Virus record (IMG/VR): IMGVR_UViG_3300045966_000102
Span: 1-42,151 of that record
DNA length: 42,151 nucleotides
Strand: one strand, 5' to 3'
DNA from: a virus
In this document: positions 1 through 7,297 of the stretch, in pieces
Layout: every line of letters begins with the position of its first letter
Numbering within the stretch: position 1 is the stretch's first letter
The notes under the pieces: generated by a model
Told to the model about the DNA's origin: nothing
Databases searched by the model: none
The model's input: the letters and a program-made list of their open reading frames with translations, nothing else
Position numbers and translations under genes: made by a program

Positions 1-720
1 CCGCTCCGCGCCTATCTGGAGGGCGAACGCCAGCGGGCAGACATTGACAAAATCGCCTGCAATGTGGCGCTAGGCTTCCGGCCTATTGCTGGAGGCATGG
101 CCAGCCGCCACTACTTCAGCAGCTCGCAATGGTGCTTACCCACGCGCAAGCACTACGCCGCCCTGCAGGACCTGTTCAACCGTCAGGGACGCCGCCCTCT
201 CCCCAACGTGCACCCGTACCACCCGGCAGACAGCCCGCTCATGGATGACCCGGACGCCGCTTACAGGTATCTCCCGCGTGACTACAACGCCCTCCTGGCG
301 CACTACCGTTTGCTGGATGCACAGTACCAGGCCCAGCGTGCGCCCGTGCATCGCCCGTTCCAGGTGTCTGCCAGCGTGCCCTATACCGACGTGTGGACGT
401 TTGCCCCGCTCATGGTCTTACCGGGCAAGCACCCGGCTGAGAAACCGCTCTCTCTGCTGCGCCACATGATCCGCACCTCTTCCCGCCCTGGGGATACCGT
501 GCTGGACTGCTGCGCCGGGAGTGGCAGCACCCTGGACGCCGCGCGTGCGTGTGGCCGTCAGGCCATCGGTATCGAACTCCAGGCCCGTTGGTGCTCTATG
601 GCCAGTAGTCGACTGCGCCAGCTTGCCCTCTTCCCGGACGTGGACGAATGCACGTACACCGCCATCGACCGCAGCACGGGGATGCACCCCAGGGGCTTTT
701 TTACCCCGCGTGCACCCTAG
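1..720 (+). CDS. Site-specific DNA methyltransferase (N6-adenine or N4-cytosine), 5'-partial
   Basis: The frame is open from base 1, so this is the C-terminal 239 residues of a gene that begins outside the window; the GTG at 64 is internal. It shows the C-terminal half of an amino-methyltransferase of the DNA_methylase (PF01555) type: a KHPAEKP block (about nt 427-450) followed by the SAM-binding motif I LDCCAGSGSTLDAA (about nt 502-543) and the acidic AIGIEL strand. In this permuted class the catalytic (D/S)PP(Y/W) motif lies N-terminal to motif I, hence presumably upstream of the window. It transfers a methyl group from SAM to an exocyclic amino group in DNA; in phages this usually protects the genome from host restriction. 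No restriction endonuclease is visible beside it. The target base cannot be told from this fragment. The next gene starts 12 bases after the stop. Confidence 0.85.
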   Translation, partial: PLRAYLEGERQRADIDKIACNVALGFRPIAGGMASRHYFSSSQWCLPTRKHYAALQDLFNRQGRRPLPNVHPYHPADSPLMDDPDAAYRYLPRDYNALLAHYRLLDAQYQAQRAPVHRPFQVSASVPYTDVWTFAPLMVLPGKHPAEKPLSLLRHMIRTSSRPGDTVLDCCAGSGSTLDAARACGRQAIGIELQARWCSMASSRLRQLALFPDVDECTYTAIDRSTGMHPRGFFTPRAP

Positions 721-732
721 AGGAGAACCGTC

Positions 733-1110
733 ATGGCCCGCAATACCGAGGTGGGCATTGTCTATAGCCCCAGCGATTTGCGACCGGAGCGCACCTGGAG
801 CATCCAGGCGGTCTTTGACACGGCTGGCGGTGTGGCTGGTCTCACATTGCCGCTGGGAGCGCTTGGTGTGGGACTCTATCCGCGCACAAATGATGTGCGG
901 TTCAGTTTGGACAATCCGCCTGATCCCACGCCCATTGTCACCGCGCTGCCCACGATCCAGGAAGGCATCAAAGCCGCCGAACTCGGACGCGGTGCGATTG
1001 CCAAGGGCAATCAGTGGACGCGGCGCCTTCTGCCGGGAGACAAGCCAGGGTATACGCTCTACGTTCTGGCCGAGAGCGCCAACACCACCGTGGACATTGA
1101 GGTGTGGTAA
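733..1110 (+). CDS. Small phage protein of unknown function (125 aa)
   Basis: I do not recognise this protein. The ATG has a GGAG ribosome site about 8 bases upstream. It is rich in beta-prone segments (AVFDTAGGVAGLTLPLGALGVGLY) and ends TLYVLAESANTTVDIEVW, like a small beta-sandwich. Its TAA overlaps the ATG of the next gene (TAATG), so it is probably translationally coupled to the MuF-like head gene, and a small virion or head-accessory role is possible. There is no signal peptide or membrane segment. Confidence 0.7.
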   Translation: MARNTEVGIVYSPSDLRPERTWSIQAVFDTAGGVAGLTLPLGALGVGLYPRTNDVRFSLDNPPDPTPIVTALPTIQEGIKAAELGRGAIAKGNQWTRRLLPGDKPGYTLYVLAESANTTVDIEVW

Positions 1111-2288
1111 TGGAACACATCCGGCTGAGCCTGGCCACCGACACACCCCCGGACAAGTTTGTCTTGCTGGCCAAGTATTGCCTCACCCGTGCTGGTGTGC
1201 CGTTCGACGCCGCCCCGGAGGCACTCCACAAGGCCACCGGCACCGTGCGCCGCCGCCGTGGTCGACCGCCGACCGGCACCCTGGACGCCGAAGCCAGCCA
1301 CAGCCTGGCCACCCCAGGGCTAGAGGCACACTGGCGCCAGTTGGAAGCGTGGGGCAGGACCTGGCCCACGATCCTGCAGGAGGCGCTCAACCGCCTCATG
1401 ATCGACACGCCTGTCACTAACGAGCTAGTCAAGGCCCGCGTGTTTGGCTGGCTCATACCGTTCACTGGCCAGCAATGGGCGACGCTCCGCTTTACCCTGG
1501 ACGGTGTGGCGAGCATCGCCCTCGACTGGCTCACCGGGAGGAAGCCCGGCCCGGAATCGCGCCCGCGTGTCGACCCACGCGCCTTCCCGCCTGCACTGCG
1601 GGATAGCTACGGGAACGCCGCCCGCGCCGGGATGGAGCACGGCGTCCAGGAGACTCCACCGGCACCCCGACCCAGGGCACTGACGCCCGCCGAGCGCGCC
1701 GCCATCAGGATAGCGCAGCAACACGCTGGCGCCCGGCTACGTCCGATCTTTCGGGGACTGAATGACCGCCTGGAAGCGCGCATCCTGGAGCAGGAACGCC
1801 AGGCCGTCCGTACCCTCATCCCGCAAGCGCTAGAGACCCGGACAGGCCCTATGGCCCTGGCGTCTGCGCTGGCTGACGAAGCCGGAAACTTCGACCGAGA
1901 CTGGCACCGCGTTGCACGCACAGAACTGAGTGAGGCTTTCAATCAAGGTGCCGCTGAGGCACTGATTGCCAGGCATCCGAGCAACCAGGAACGGATAGCG
2001 AGAGGCGAAGCCCCACAGATTCCTAATGTAAAAGTGTTCAAAATAACCAGCGTCAATGCGTGCCTATCGTGCCAACGTATCTGGTTACAGCCCGATGGCA
2101 CACCACGTCTCTATGATCTTCAGGAGGTAGTGAGCAATCCAAGCAATGATGGTAGGCCAGCCGCTGAGTGGACGGCTCAAATAGGACCAATCCACCCAAA
2201 CTGTACAGAGGGAAGTCTCCTTGAGTATAGCCCGGTTGTGGAGCCCACTTTTGAGCGGATGCGCCAAGAGGCTGCCATCAGGCCGTAG
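1110..2288 (+). CDS. MuF / SPP1 gp7-like minor head (head morphogenesis) protein
   Basis: This is a 392-residue protein; I take ATG 1110 (TAATG overlap, GAGG upstream) over the GTG at 1104. The C-terminal part, about residues 255-372, is a Phage_Mu_F (PF04233) domain: an RVARTELSEAFNQG helix (nt about 1905), a CLSC pair (about residue 318) and a terminal HPNC motif (about residue 362), the usual conserved Cys/His set. MuF proteins sit at the portal vertex inside the procapsid and often carry, or are encoded beside, packaged effector domains. Residues 1-250 are Arg/Pro-rich and variable. Base composition drops at about nt 1930, just where the MuF domain begins, so the gene may be a mosaic. The portal gene expected upstream is not in the window. 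Confidence 0.85.
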   Translation: MEHIRLSLATDTPPDKFVLLAKYCLTRAGVPFDAAPEALHKATGTVRRRRGRPPTGTLDAEASHSLATPGLEAHWRQLEAWGRTWPTILQEALNRLMIDTPVTNELVKARVFGWLIPFTGQQWATLRFTLDGVASIALDWLTGRKPGPESRPRVDPRAFPPALRDSYGNAARAGMEHGVQETPPAPRPRALTPAERAAIRIAQQHAGARLRPIFRGLNDRLEARILEQERQAVRTLIPQALETRTGPMALASALADEAGNFDRDWHRVARTELSEAFNQGAAEALIARHPSNQERIARGEAPQIPNVKVFKITSVNACLSCQRIWLQPDGTPRLYDLQEVVSNPSNDGRPAAEWTAQIGPIHPNCTEGSLLEYSPVVEPTFERMRQEAAIRP

Positions 2289-2300
2289 GAGGAAAAAGGC

Positions 2301-2678
2301 ATGCCGTCCAATCTTGTGCACACGAAAGACCAGGAACGCCACTGGCAGCACGCTAAACAACGAGTACAAGAGCAGTATCCAGAGGTAGGGGAAGACAGCG
2401 ACCGCCATTGGGCGCTTGTCACGTCGATCTATAAGAAGATGTCAGGGCTACGCAAGAACCTCATGCATGATATGCATCCTGATCTACAGCAGGCCATCGT
2501 AGACCGGACCTGTGCCAAATGTCAGGACCTCCCGCTAGGCGCCAAGGTGGACTATTTACGCAAGATCGTACAGCGGTATAGGGAGTGCGAGCACGCGCAG
2601 GCATTACAAAAAGCCCGCCCGACAGGCCAGCGACGTTACCGGCTGGTGTTATGCGTACCCCTGAGCGTCAAAGGTTAG
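2301..2678 (+). CDS. Conserved small phage protein downstream of MuF
   Basis: This 125-residue protein has a perfect AGGAGG ribosome site ahead of ATG 2301. Its N-terminus (MP-x-LVHTKxxExxWxxAK ... WALVTSIYKKM) is a widespread phage motif that I recognise from proteins encoded next to head genes or fused to them; its biochemical role is not known to me. The C-terminal half adds a CAKC pair and a basic tail (RPTGQRRYRL). GC content is visibly lower than in the genes before 1930 and after 4060, a feature shared with the MuF domain and the neighbouring homing endonuclease. Confidence 0.7.
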   Translation: MPSNLVHTKDQERHWQHAKQRVQEQYPEVGEDSDRHWALVTSIYKKMSGLRKNLMHDMHPDLQQAIVDRTCAKCQDLPLGAKVDYLRKIVQRYRECEHAQALQKARPTGQRRYRLVLCVPLSVKG

Positions 2679-2695
2679 AGAGAACCAGCGCGATA

Positions 2696-2704
2696 TGTTA
2701 CAAT
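2696..2704 (+). promoter_or_regulatory. Candidate extended -10 promoter for the homing endonuclease
   Basis: TGT followed by TACAAT (2699-2704) matches an extended -10 element (TGn-TATAAT, one mismatch). The region 17-18 bases upstream (TTAGAG) is a poor -35, as is usual for extended -10 promoters. It lies just after the stop of the 2301 gene and about 85 bases before the start of the GIY-YIG gene. This is inferred from sequence only. Confidence 0.4.
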
Positions 2705-2721
2705 TAGGACACATAACGAGC

Positions 2722-2755
2722 GAATCCCGGCGATGCGCCAACACCACCGGGATTC
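2722..2755 (+). other. Inverted repeat / leader hairpin before the GIY-YIG gene
   Basis: GAATCCCGG (2722-2730) pairs perfectly with CCGGGATTC (2747-2755) across a 16-base loop. There is no T-run after it, so it is not a typical intrinsic terminator. It sits between the candidate promoter and the AGGAG ribosome site (2776-2780). Hairpins that limit translation are known in leaders of T4 homing endonucleases such as I-TevI; a similar role here is a guess. Confidence 0.5.
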
Positions 2756-2790
2756 TCGCCATACCGCCATGCATCAGGAGTGCACGCGCC

Positions 2791-3597
2791 ATGACTATTG
2801 TCCATGATAGCATATCGCCCTTTTCTCGCAGCACCGCGCAAGGAATCTACCGCATTGTCCACCGCGCTACAGACCGCTGGTACATTGGAAGCGCGGTCAA
2901 CTTCGCTGCGCGCATACAACTCCATCTGCGACGGTTGCGAGCAGGGAGGCATCACAGCCCAAAGCTCCAAGCCGCCTGGACCATGTACGGTGAGGATGCT
3001 TTTGCTTTTGAGCTAATCGAAGCCGTCCCCGACCGCGATCTACTCAAGGCGCGCGAACAGTTCTACCTGGACACACTCAAGCCGCATTTCAACATCGCGC
3101 TTAGTGTCACGGCTCCGATGCTTGGAAGAAAACAAAGCGCGCGCTTTGCGGCTGTACAAGCTGCCCGTCCGCATCCTTCCCCCTCCCCTGAACTGCGGGC
3201 ACGCATCAGCGCTACGTTGACGGGACGCAAGAAAGGCCCTGTCCCTCTTGAACGACGCCAACGCATTGCCGCCACACTCAAAGGCCATACGGCGAGCGCT
3301 GAGACGCGCGCCAAAATATCCGCCAATCGCAAGGGATTTACACACACTGAGGAAGCTAAGGCCCGGATACGCGCTTCATCCATTGAGCGTGCACGCTTTT
3401 TTGTTCCTGCCCTTGCTGGAGAAGACAACCCACAGGCCAAGCTCTCATGGAGCACAGTACGGACAATCCGTAGCCGATACCGCCCCGGCGTCGTGACACT
3501 CAAGCAGCTTGCCCATGAATATGGCGTGGATGGGACGACGATCAGCCTAATCGTGCGCGGGAAAATCTGGAAAGAGGCAATGCTATGCTCAGACTAG
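2791..3597 (+). CDS. GIY-YIG homing endonuclease with NUMOD3 repeats and C-terminal HTH
   Basis: This 268-residue protein is started at ATG 2791, with AGGAG at 2776-2780; the in-frame ATG 2695 lacks a ribosome site and would read through the leader hairpin. Residues 18-20 are GIY and 31-33 are YIG. A conserved Arg follows in NFAARIQLH, and E89 (AREQFYLDTL) is the expected catalytic Glu. After the nuclease domain come two or three NUMOD3-type DNA-binding repeats (about 128-195: SPELRARISATLTGR, LERRQRIAATLKGH, SAETRAKISANRKG). A helix-turn-helix follows near 218-264 (LKQLAHEYGVDGTTISLIVRGKIW). This layout is that of free-standing phage homing endonucleases, which cut an empty allele and are copied in by repair. 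No intron boundary is evident around it. Its end overlaps the start of the next gene by 13 bases. Confidence 0.9.
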   Translation: MTIVHDSISPFSRSTAQGIYRIVHRATDRWYIGSAVNFAARIQLHLRRLRAGRHHSPKLQAAWTMYGEDAFAFELIEAVPDRDLLKAREQFYLDTLKPHFNIALSVTAPMLGRKQSARFAAVQAARPHPSPSPELRARISATLTGRKKGPVPLERRQRIAATLKGHTASAETRAKISANRKGFTHTEEAKARIRASSIERARFFVPALAGEDNPQAKLSWSTVRTIRSRYRPGVVTLKQLAHEYGVDGTTISLIVRGKIWKEAMLCSD

Positions 3598-3833
3598 GAC
3601 CCCGGCCCTGGTGGATACAGGTGGAGTGGAACATACACGATGCGTGGCTAGGGGTGTACTGGTGTTGGAAGGCCGCGTGCTACGCCACCGCGTATGGCCT
3701 GGTGATGCAGGAGCTACATCTCTATATCTGTGTCCTGCCCTGTGTGCCCGTGCACCTGGTCTTTGGACGCCATGCCCCACGCCCGGACACCCTGGAGGAT
3801 GAGGACTATGGTCACGTTTACGGCCACAGGTGA
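3585..3833 (+). CDS. Small Trp/Cys-rich phage protein, unknown function
   Basis: This 82-residue ORF has its ATG inside the last codons of the homing endonuclease, with GAGG five bases upstream. The middle is aromatic and hydrophobic (WWIQVEW, AWLGVYWCWKAACYATAYGLV, LHLYICVLPCVPVHLVF), compatible with one or two membrane-associated stretches. The tail is acidic. Short proteins of this WIQVEW...WIGVYW look recur in phage head regions, but I know of no assigned function. It overlaps the next gene by 26 bases. Confidence 0.6.
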   Translation: MLRLGPRPWWIQVEWNIHDAWLGVYWCWKAACYATAYGLVMQELHLYICVLPCVPVHLVFGRHAPRPDTLEDEDYGHVYGHR

Positions 3834-4047
3834 CAAGCGCACCTTGATAGGACTCGGACTGACCCGCGCTCATGTGACCCGCCTTATGTCCGGGCAACCG
3901 ATCACGAGCCCCCTGGAGGACGTGGGTATCCGAGGCTGTACGTTGTTCCTGTTCTATGGCGAGAGTGACGAGAGTATCCAGGCCGACCTCCGCAGCCAGG
4001 GCGTGACAATCACCCCCACCGCTGCGCCACACTACCAGCCCGCCTAG
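3808..4047 (+). CDS. Small conserved phage protein (79 aa), unknown function
   Basis: The start at ATG 3808 is chosen because GGAGG lies nine bases upstream; the open frame extends back to 3730 but over the preceding gene. The sequence (TFTATGDKRTLIGLGLTRAHVTRLMSGQPI ... LLFYGESDESIQADLRSQG) looks like a small alpha/beta domain. A function is not assignable. It is followed after 12 bases by the first of the giant genes. Confidence 0.65.
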   Translation: MVTFTATGDKRTLIGLGLTRAHVTRLMSGQPITSPLEDVGIRGCTLFLFYGESDESIQADLRSQGVTITPTAAPHYQPA

Positions 4048-4048
4048 A

Positions 4049-4058
4049 GGAGCGCTCC
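4049..4058 (+). promoter_or_regulatory. Palindromic ribosome-binding site GGAGCGCTCC
   Basis: The GGAG ribosome site of the 986-aa gene is the left arm of a self-complementary 10-mer that ends one base before the ATG at 4060. The same 10-mer precedes the 1769-aa gene. Confidence 0.45.
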
Positions 4059-4059
4059 C

Positions 4060-7020
4060 ATGCGTTTTGTGCTCACCCTCAACCGACTGCGCAGCACCGC
4101 CGACCTGCTCAAAGCCTACGTGCGTGGCCACCGGCGCCACCTGCCCAGCGGGGAAACGGTGTGGGTGGAGCCCTATCACACCTCCGTAGTGGCCCAGCCA
4201 CAACTGACGCTTTTCCACCCCAGGCCCGCCCCCAAAGAGGAGCCCCCCACCCCCGCGCCCCCACGCCCCGCGCTGGAGCCTGCCCGGCCCATGCGCCAGC
4301 AGTCCCTGTTCGACCTGCTCCGCCCGGCGCCGAAGCCGGAAGCACAACCCGAGCCCGCGCCCCGGCCCGTGATCCCGCCGCGCGTGGAACCCGTGGTGCC
4401 GAAGCCCCCAGCCCCGGCCCTGGTGCTCACCCCGCCCGCCGCTGAGCCCGCGCCCGAGCCACGGCCACCGACCACCCAGGACGTGCAGCGTGTGGCGCCT
4501 GTGCACCCGGATGCCAAGCCCCACCCCACCCTTATGGACTGCATTGAAAGCCTGGCTGGCCAGTGTGATGGCGCCCGCACAAAAGACGAGGTGGGCTTTG
4601 CAGGCCCCGATGCCATGTGGGGCAAAATGCTGGCCATGTCTGGGAACGACCGCGACTGGACCGACGACGAACGCCGCGCCGCCTGGGAACGACTGCGCAA
4701 GTACAAGGGGCAACTGGCCCGCAACGGCATTGACTTTGACGCCATCCCCGTGCCCCCACCGATGGACCGCCCAGACGACCGGCCCCGGCGCCAGGCTGCG
4801 ACCACCACAACGACGAGCACCCCGGAGGACGGCCCTGGTGTGTGGCGCTGGATTGACGGGCACGCCGTCTTTATCCCGGAGCATGAGCGGCAGAGCTACG
4901 ACAAAGCCGACATGAGCGCGTCGACCGTGACCGCCTTCCCTGGCCATATCGGGCTGCACTTTAAGTATGACCCGCGCCTTGTGGCCCTGGTCAAGACTGT
5001 CAGAGGCGCCCGCTGGAACCCGATCACTAAAAGCTGGAGCGTCCCCATGGAGCGCTTCCAGGAGGTGATCGACCTGGCCAACGTCGACATGACCCAGAAG
5101 GCCATGGCCGCCTGGCAGGAACACCAGGAGCGCGCTGTAGCCCGCGAGCAGGCCCAGGCCGAAGCCAACGCCCTCCTCAGTGAAGCAGACCGTGGTTTTA
5201 CCCAGGACATTTTGATGCTCACCCCGGAGCAGCTCGCCCAGGTGGACACGCTCGACAACTGGACCCGTGGCACCTTCCTTCCGTCCAATCTGGGGAAGTC
5301 ACGCGACCGCCTGAGCCCCAAGCAGTTACGCATTGTCGACCGGGCACAGGAGGAGCTAGACAACTGGCTCAATGCCAACCCGCACCAGCGCGCCATGTTC
5401 GCCCAGGCGTGGCGTGACCGGGAGGGCCAGCTCAAGGCCGCTGCACAGGCCAAGACTAACGAACTCGACGCCCTCAGCCATGACCAGGACATCAGCAATT
5501 TTCAAATGCCCGCTGGCTTTAATCCGGCTGTGCTCACCGGAGGGGAACTCTACCCGCACCAGAAGCAAGGCGTGGCGTGGCTCATGCGCGCCAAGGCAGG
5601 CATTCTCGCCTTTGCTACCGCGCTGGGCAAAACCAACACGGCTGTGACCGCCGCCGCCAAGCTCCAGGAAGAGGGCAAGGCCAAACGCTGCCTGTTTGTG
5701 GTCCCCAGCGCCCGCAAAATTGGCACGATACGGGACATCAAGGCGTTATTCCCTGGCAAAAAGGTGGTACTGGTCGACGGCACCCCGGCTGAGCGTGCCC
5801 GGCAGTACCGCGACGCGGAAACGGCGGACTTTGTGGTAGCAGGCTACGGGCTTATCCAGCGCGAACCGGAGAAGCTCCATGGCTCAGGCTTTGACATTGT
5901 GATCAATGACGAAGCCGTCCGCCTCAAGGGCAAAAGCAGCCAGACCGCCAAGAACAGCAAGGAGTTTTTCAGCGCGCCGTATACCTGGGACCTCAGCGCT
6001 ACCCCGATCCCCAACAGCCCGGAGGACCTCTACCAGCTCATGCAACGGCTGCAGCCAACCCTCTTTGGCTCCCGTGCCCAATTCTTGCGCCAGCATTGCC
6101 GCACAGACCGCGTCTATGCACAAGGCCGCATGATCACTCGCATAACCGGCTACCAGAACCTGGCCTATACCCGCAGTGTGGTAGCGCCCTATATCCTGGC
6201 CAGGACCTGGCAGAGCCCGGACGTGCAGATTCCCATGCCCGAGCGGCGCAACGCCCGGCAGACGCTCGACCTGCACCCGGCGCAGTCCGTCTACTACGAA
6301 GCCGCGCGGACTGGCGCCCTGGAAGCCCTCAAGCGTGTGAACAACCCTGGCCAGATGACACGGGAGGAGCGCGCCAACATCCTGACCAACATCTTGCGCA
6401 TGGAGCAAGTGGCCATCACCCCGGAGCTGGTCGACCCGTCCTACAAGGGGGAAGCGCCCAAGGTGGCAGAAGCCGTGCAGATGGTCAAGGACCACTTTGG
6501 CGCCGGACACACCAAGGCGTGCGTGATCTATTCCCACTACCTGCCCGTGATCGACATCCTGCAGCGGGAACTCCAGAAGGAAGGCTTGACGAACGGCGAC
6601 ATTGCCACCATCAAGGGTGGCATGACGCCTGAGAAAATCCAGGACATTGTTGACGGGATCAATACCGGCAAGCACAAGGTCCTGATAGCGTCGGACGCCG
6701 CCGCCGAAGGGTTGAACTTGCAGCACAACTCGCAGATGCTCTTGCACATGGACACGCCCTGGCGCCCGGACATCTTAGAGCAACGAGAAGGCCGCATCTA
6801 CCGGCCTGGCCAGACGGCTGACGTGGTGATGATGCGCCTTATGACCAACACCTCTGTGGAGCAACACAAGGACAACCTGGTCAAGCGCAAGGCTGGCGCC
6901 CAGCGCGCGATTGTGCACGGGGAGAGCCCCGCCGATGATCCCGAGATGAGCTACGAGGACTTTTTAGCACTCGTTGGCGCCACCGACAGCGAGAAGAGAG
7001 GCATGCGCCATGCAGCTTGA
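4060..7020 (+). CDS. SNF2-family DNA helicase/ATPase with N-terminal KGHxR module
   Basis: This 986-residue protein begins with a basic module (AYVRGHRRHLPSGETVWVEPY, then QLTLF) related to the KGHWR module of the next giant gene. A Pro-rich linker follows to about residue 150. Next comes a small helical domain (GFAGPDAMWGKMLAMS...AAWERLRKYKGQL) of a kind seen before phage helicases, and a HARP-like segment (HFKYDPRLVALVKTVRGARWNPITKSWSVP). The SNF2 core has Walker A ATALGKT (about 519-525), motif II NDEA (D617-E618, an altered DEAH box), SATPIPN, motif V ASDAAAEGLNLQ and motif VI QREGRIYRPGQ (about 907-917). Such enzymes move along or remodel duplex DNA with ATP. A nuclease domain is absent. 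Its position beside the MuF gene fits polyvalent-protein-type anti-defence cargo, which is inference. Its stop overlaps the next start. Confidence 0.88.
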   Translation: MRFVLTLNRLRSTADLLKAYVRGHRRHLPSGETVWVEPYHTSVVAQPQLTLFHPRPAPKEEPPTPAPPRPALEPARPMRQQSLFDLLRPAPKPEAQPEPAPRPVIPPRVEPVVPKPPAPALVLTPPAAEPAPEPRPPTTQDVQRVAPVHPDAKPHPTLMDCIESLAGQCDGARTKDEVGFAGPDAMWGKMLAMSGNDRDWTDDERRAAWERLRKYKGQLARNGIDFDAIPVPPPMDRPDDRPRRQAATTTTTSTPEDGPGVWRWIDGHAVFIPEHERQSYDKADMSASTVTAFPGHIGLHFKYDPRLVALVKTVRGARWNPITKSWSVPMERFQEVIDLANVDMTQKAMAAWQEHQERAVAREQAQAEANALLSEADRGFTQDILMLTPEQLAQVDTLDNWTRGTFLPSNLGKSRDRLSPKQLRIVDRAQEELDNWLNANPHQRAMFAQAWRDREGQLKAAAQAKTNELDALSHDQDISNFQMPAGFNPAVLTGGELYPHQKQGVAWLMRAKAGILAFATALGKTNTAVTAAAKLQEEGKAKRCLFVVPSARKIGTIRDIKALFPGKKVVLVDGTPAERARQYRDAETADFVVAGYGLIQREPEKLHGSGFDIVINDEAVRLKGKSSQTAKNSKEFFSAPYTWDLSATPIPNSPEDLYQLMQRLQPTLFGSRAQFLRQHCRTDRVYAQGRMITRITGYQNLAYTRSVVAPYILARTWQSPDVQIPMPERRNARQTLDLHPAQSVYYEAARTGALEALKRVNNPGQMTREERANILTNILRMEQVAITPELVDPSYKGEAPKVAEAVQMVKDHFGAGHTKACVIYSHYLPVIDILQRELQKEGLTNGDIATIKGGMTPEKIQDIVDGINTGKHKVLIASDAAAEGLNLQHNSQMLLHMDTPWRPDILEQREGRIYRPGQTADVVMMRLMTNTSVEQHKDNLVKRKAGAQRAIVHGESPADDPEMSYEDFLALVGATDSEKRGMRHAA

Positions 7021-7297
7021 ACGCCCCTGGACCCGCTTACGCCTGGAGGAAGAACTGACGCGCCTGGCCAACCCCGCCGCGCGCGCGGACGCCCAGGCCG
7101 ATGGCAGCGCCCCCGTGCTGTGTATCGGTATCCTGGACGCCTGCAAACGCTATCACGTTTTCCGGCCCTGGTGGTTTGAGCAGTGGGCACGCCAGATACA
7201 CGACCAGGGCACCGCCAGCTTACGGCCCAGGGAGGAGGACCTCCCGGCCAACACCATGACCCCTGAAGCCCGGCGCCAGCTAGGCATGGAGGACTAG
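7010..7297 (+). CDS. Small protein of unknown function between two giant genes (95 aa)
   Basis: ATG 7010 overlaps the end of the SNF2 gene and has GAGAGG upstream; the longer frame from 6974 would lie inside the helicase. The sequence (LERPWTRLRLEEELTRLANP ... VLCIGILDACKRYHVFRPWWFEQWARQI) is predicted helical, with an aromatic FRPWWFEQW patch. I do not recognise it. It is directly coupled to the next gene: its TAG ends at 7297 and the ATG follows at 7298. Confidence 0.65.
   Translation: MQLERPWTRLRLEEELTRLANPAARADAQADGSAPVLCIGILDACKRYHVFRPWWFEQWARQIHDQGTASLRPREEDLPANTMTPEARRQLGMED

Noticed and set aside
2695-2790. Earlier in-frame start of the homing endonuclease
   Set aside because: It lacks a ribosome site and would include the leader hairpin; AGGAG at 2776-2780 serves ATG 2791.
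3589-5124. 511-aa minus-strand open frame
   Set aside because: It is antisense to clearly coding + genes (small proteins and the SNF2 gene), a shadow of high GC content; no ribosome site or domain.
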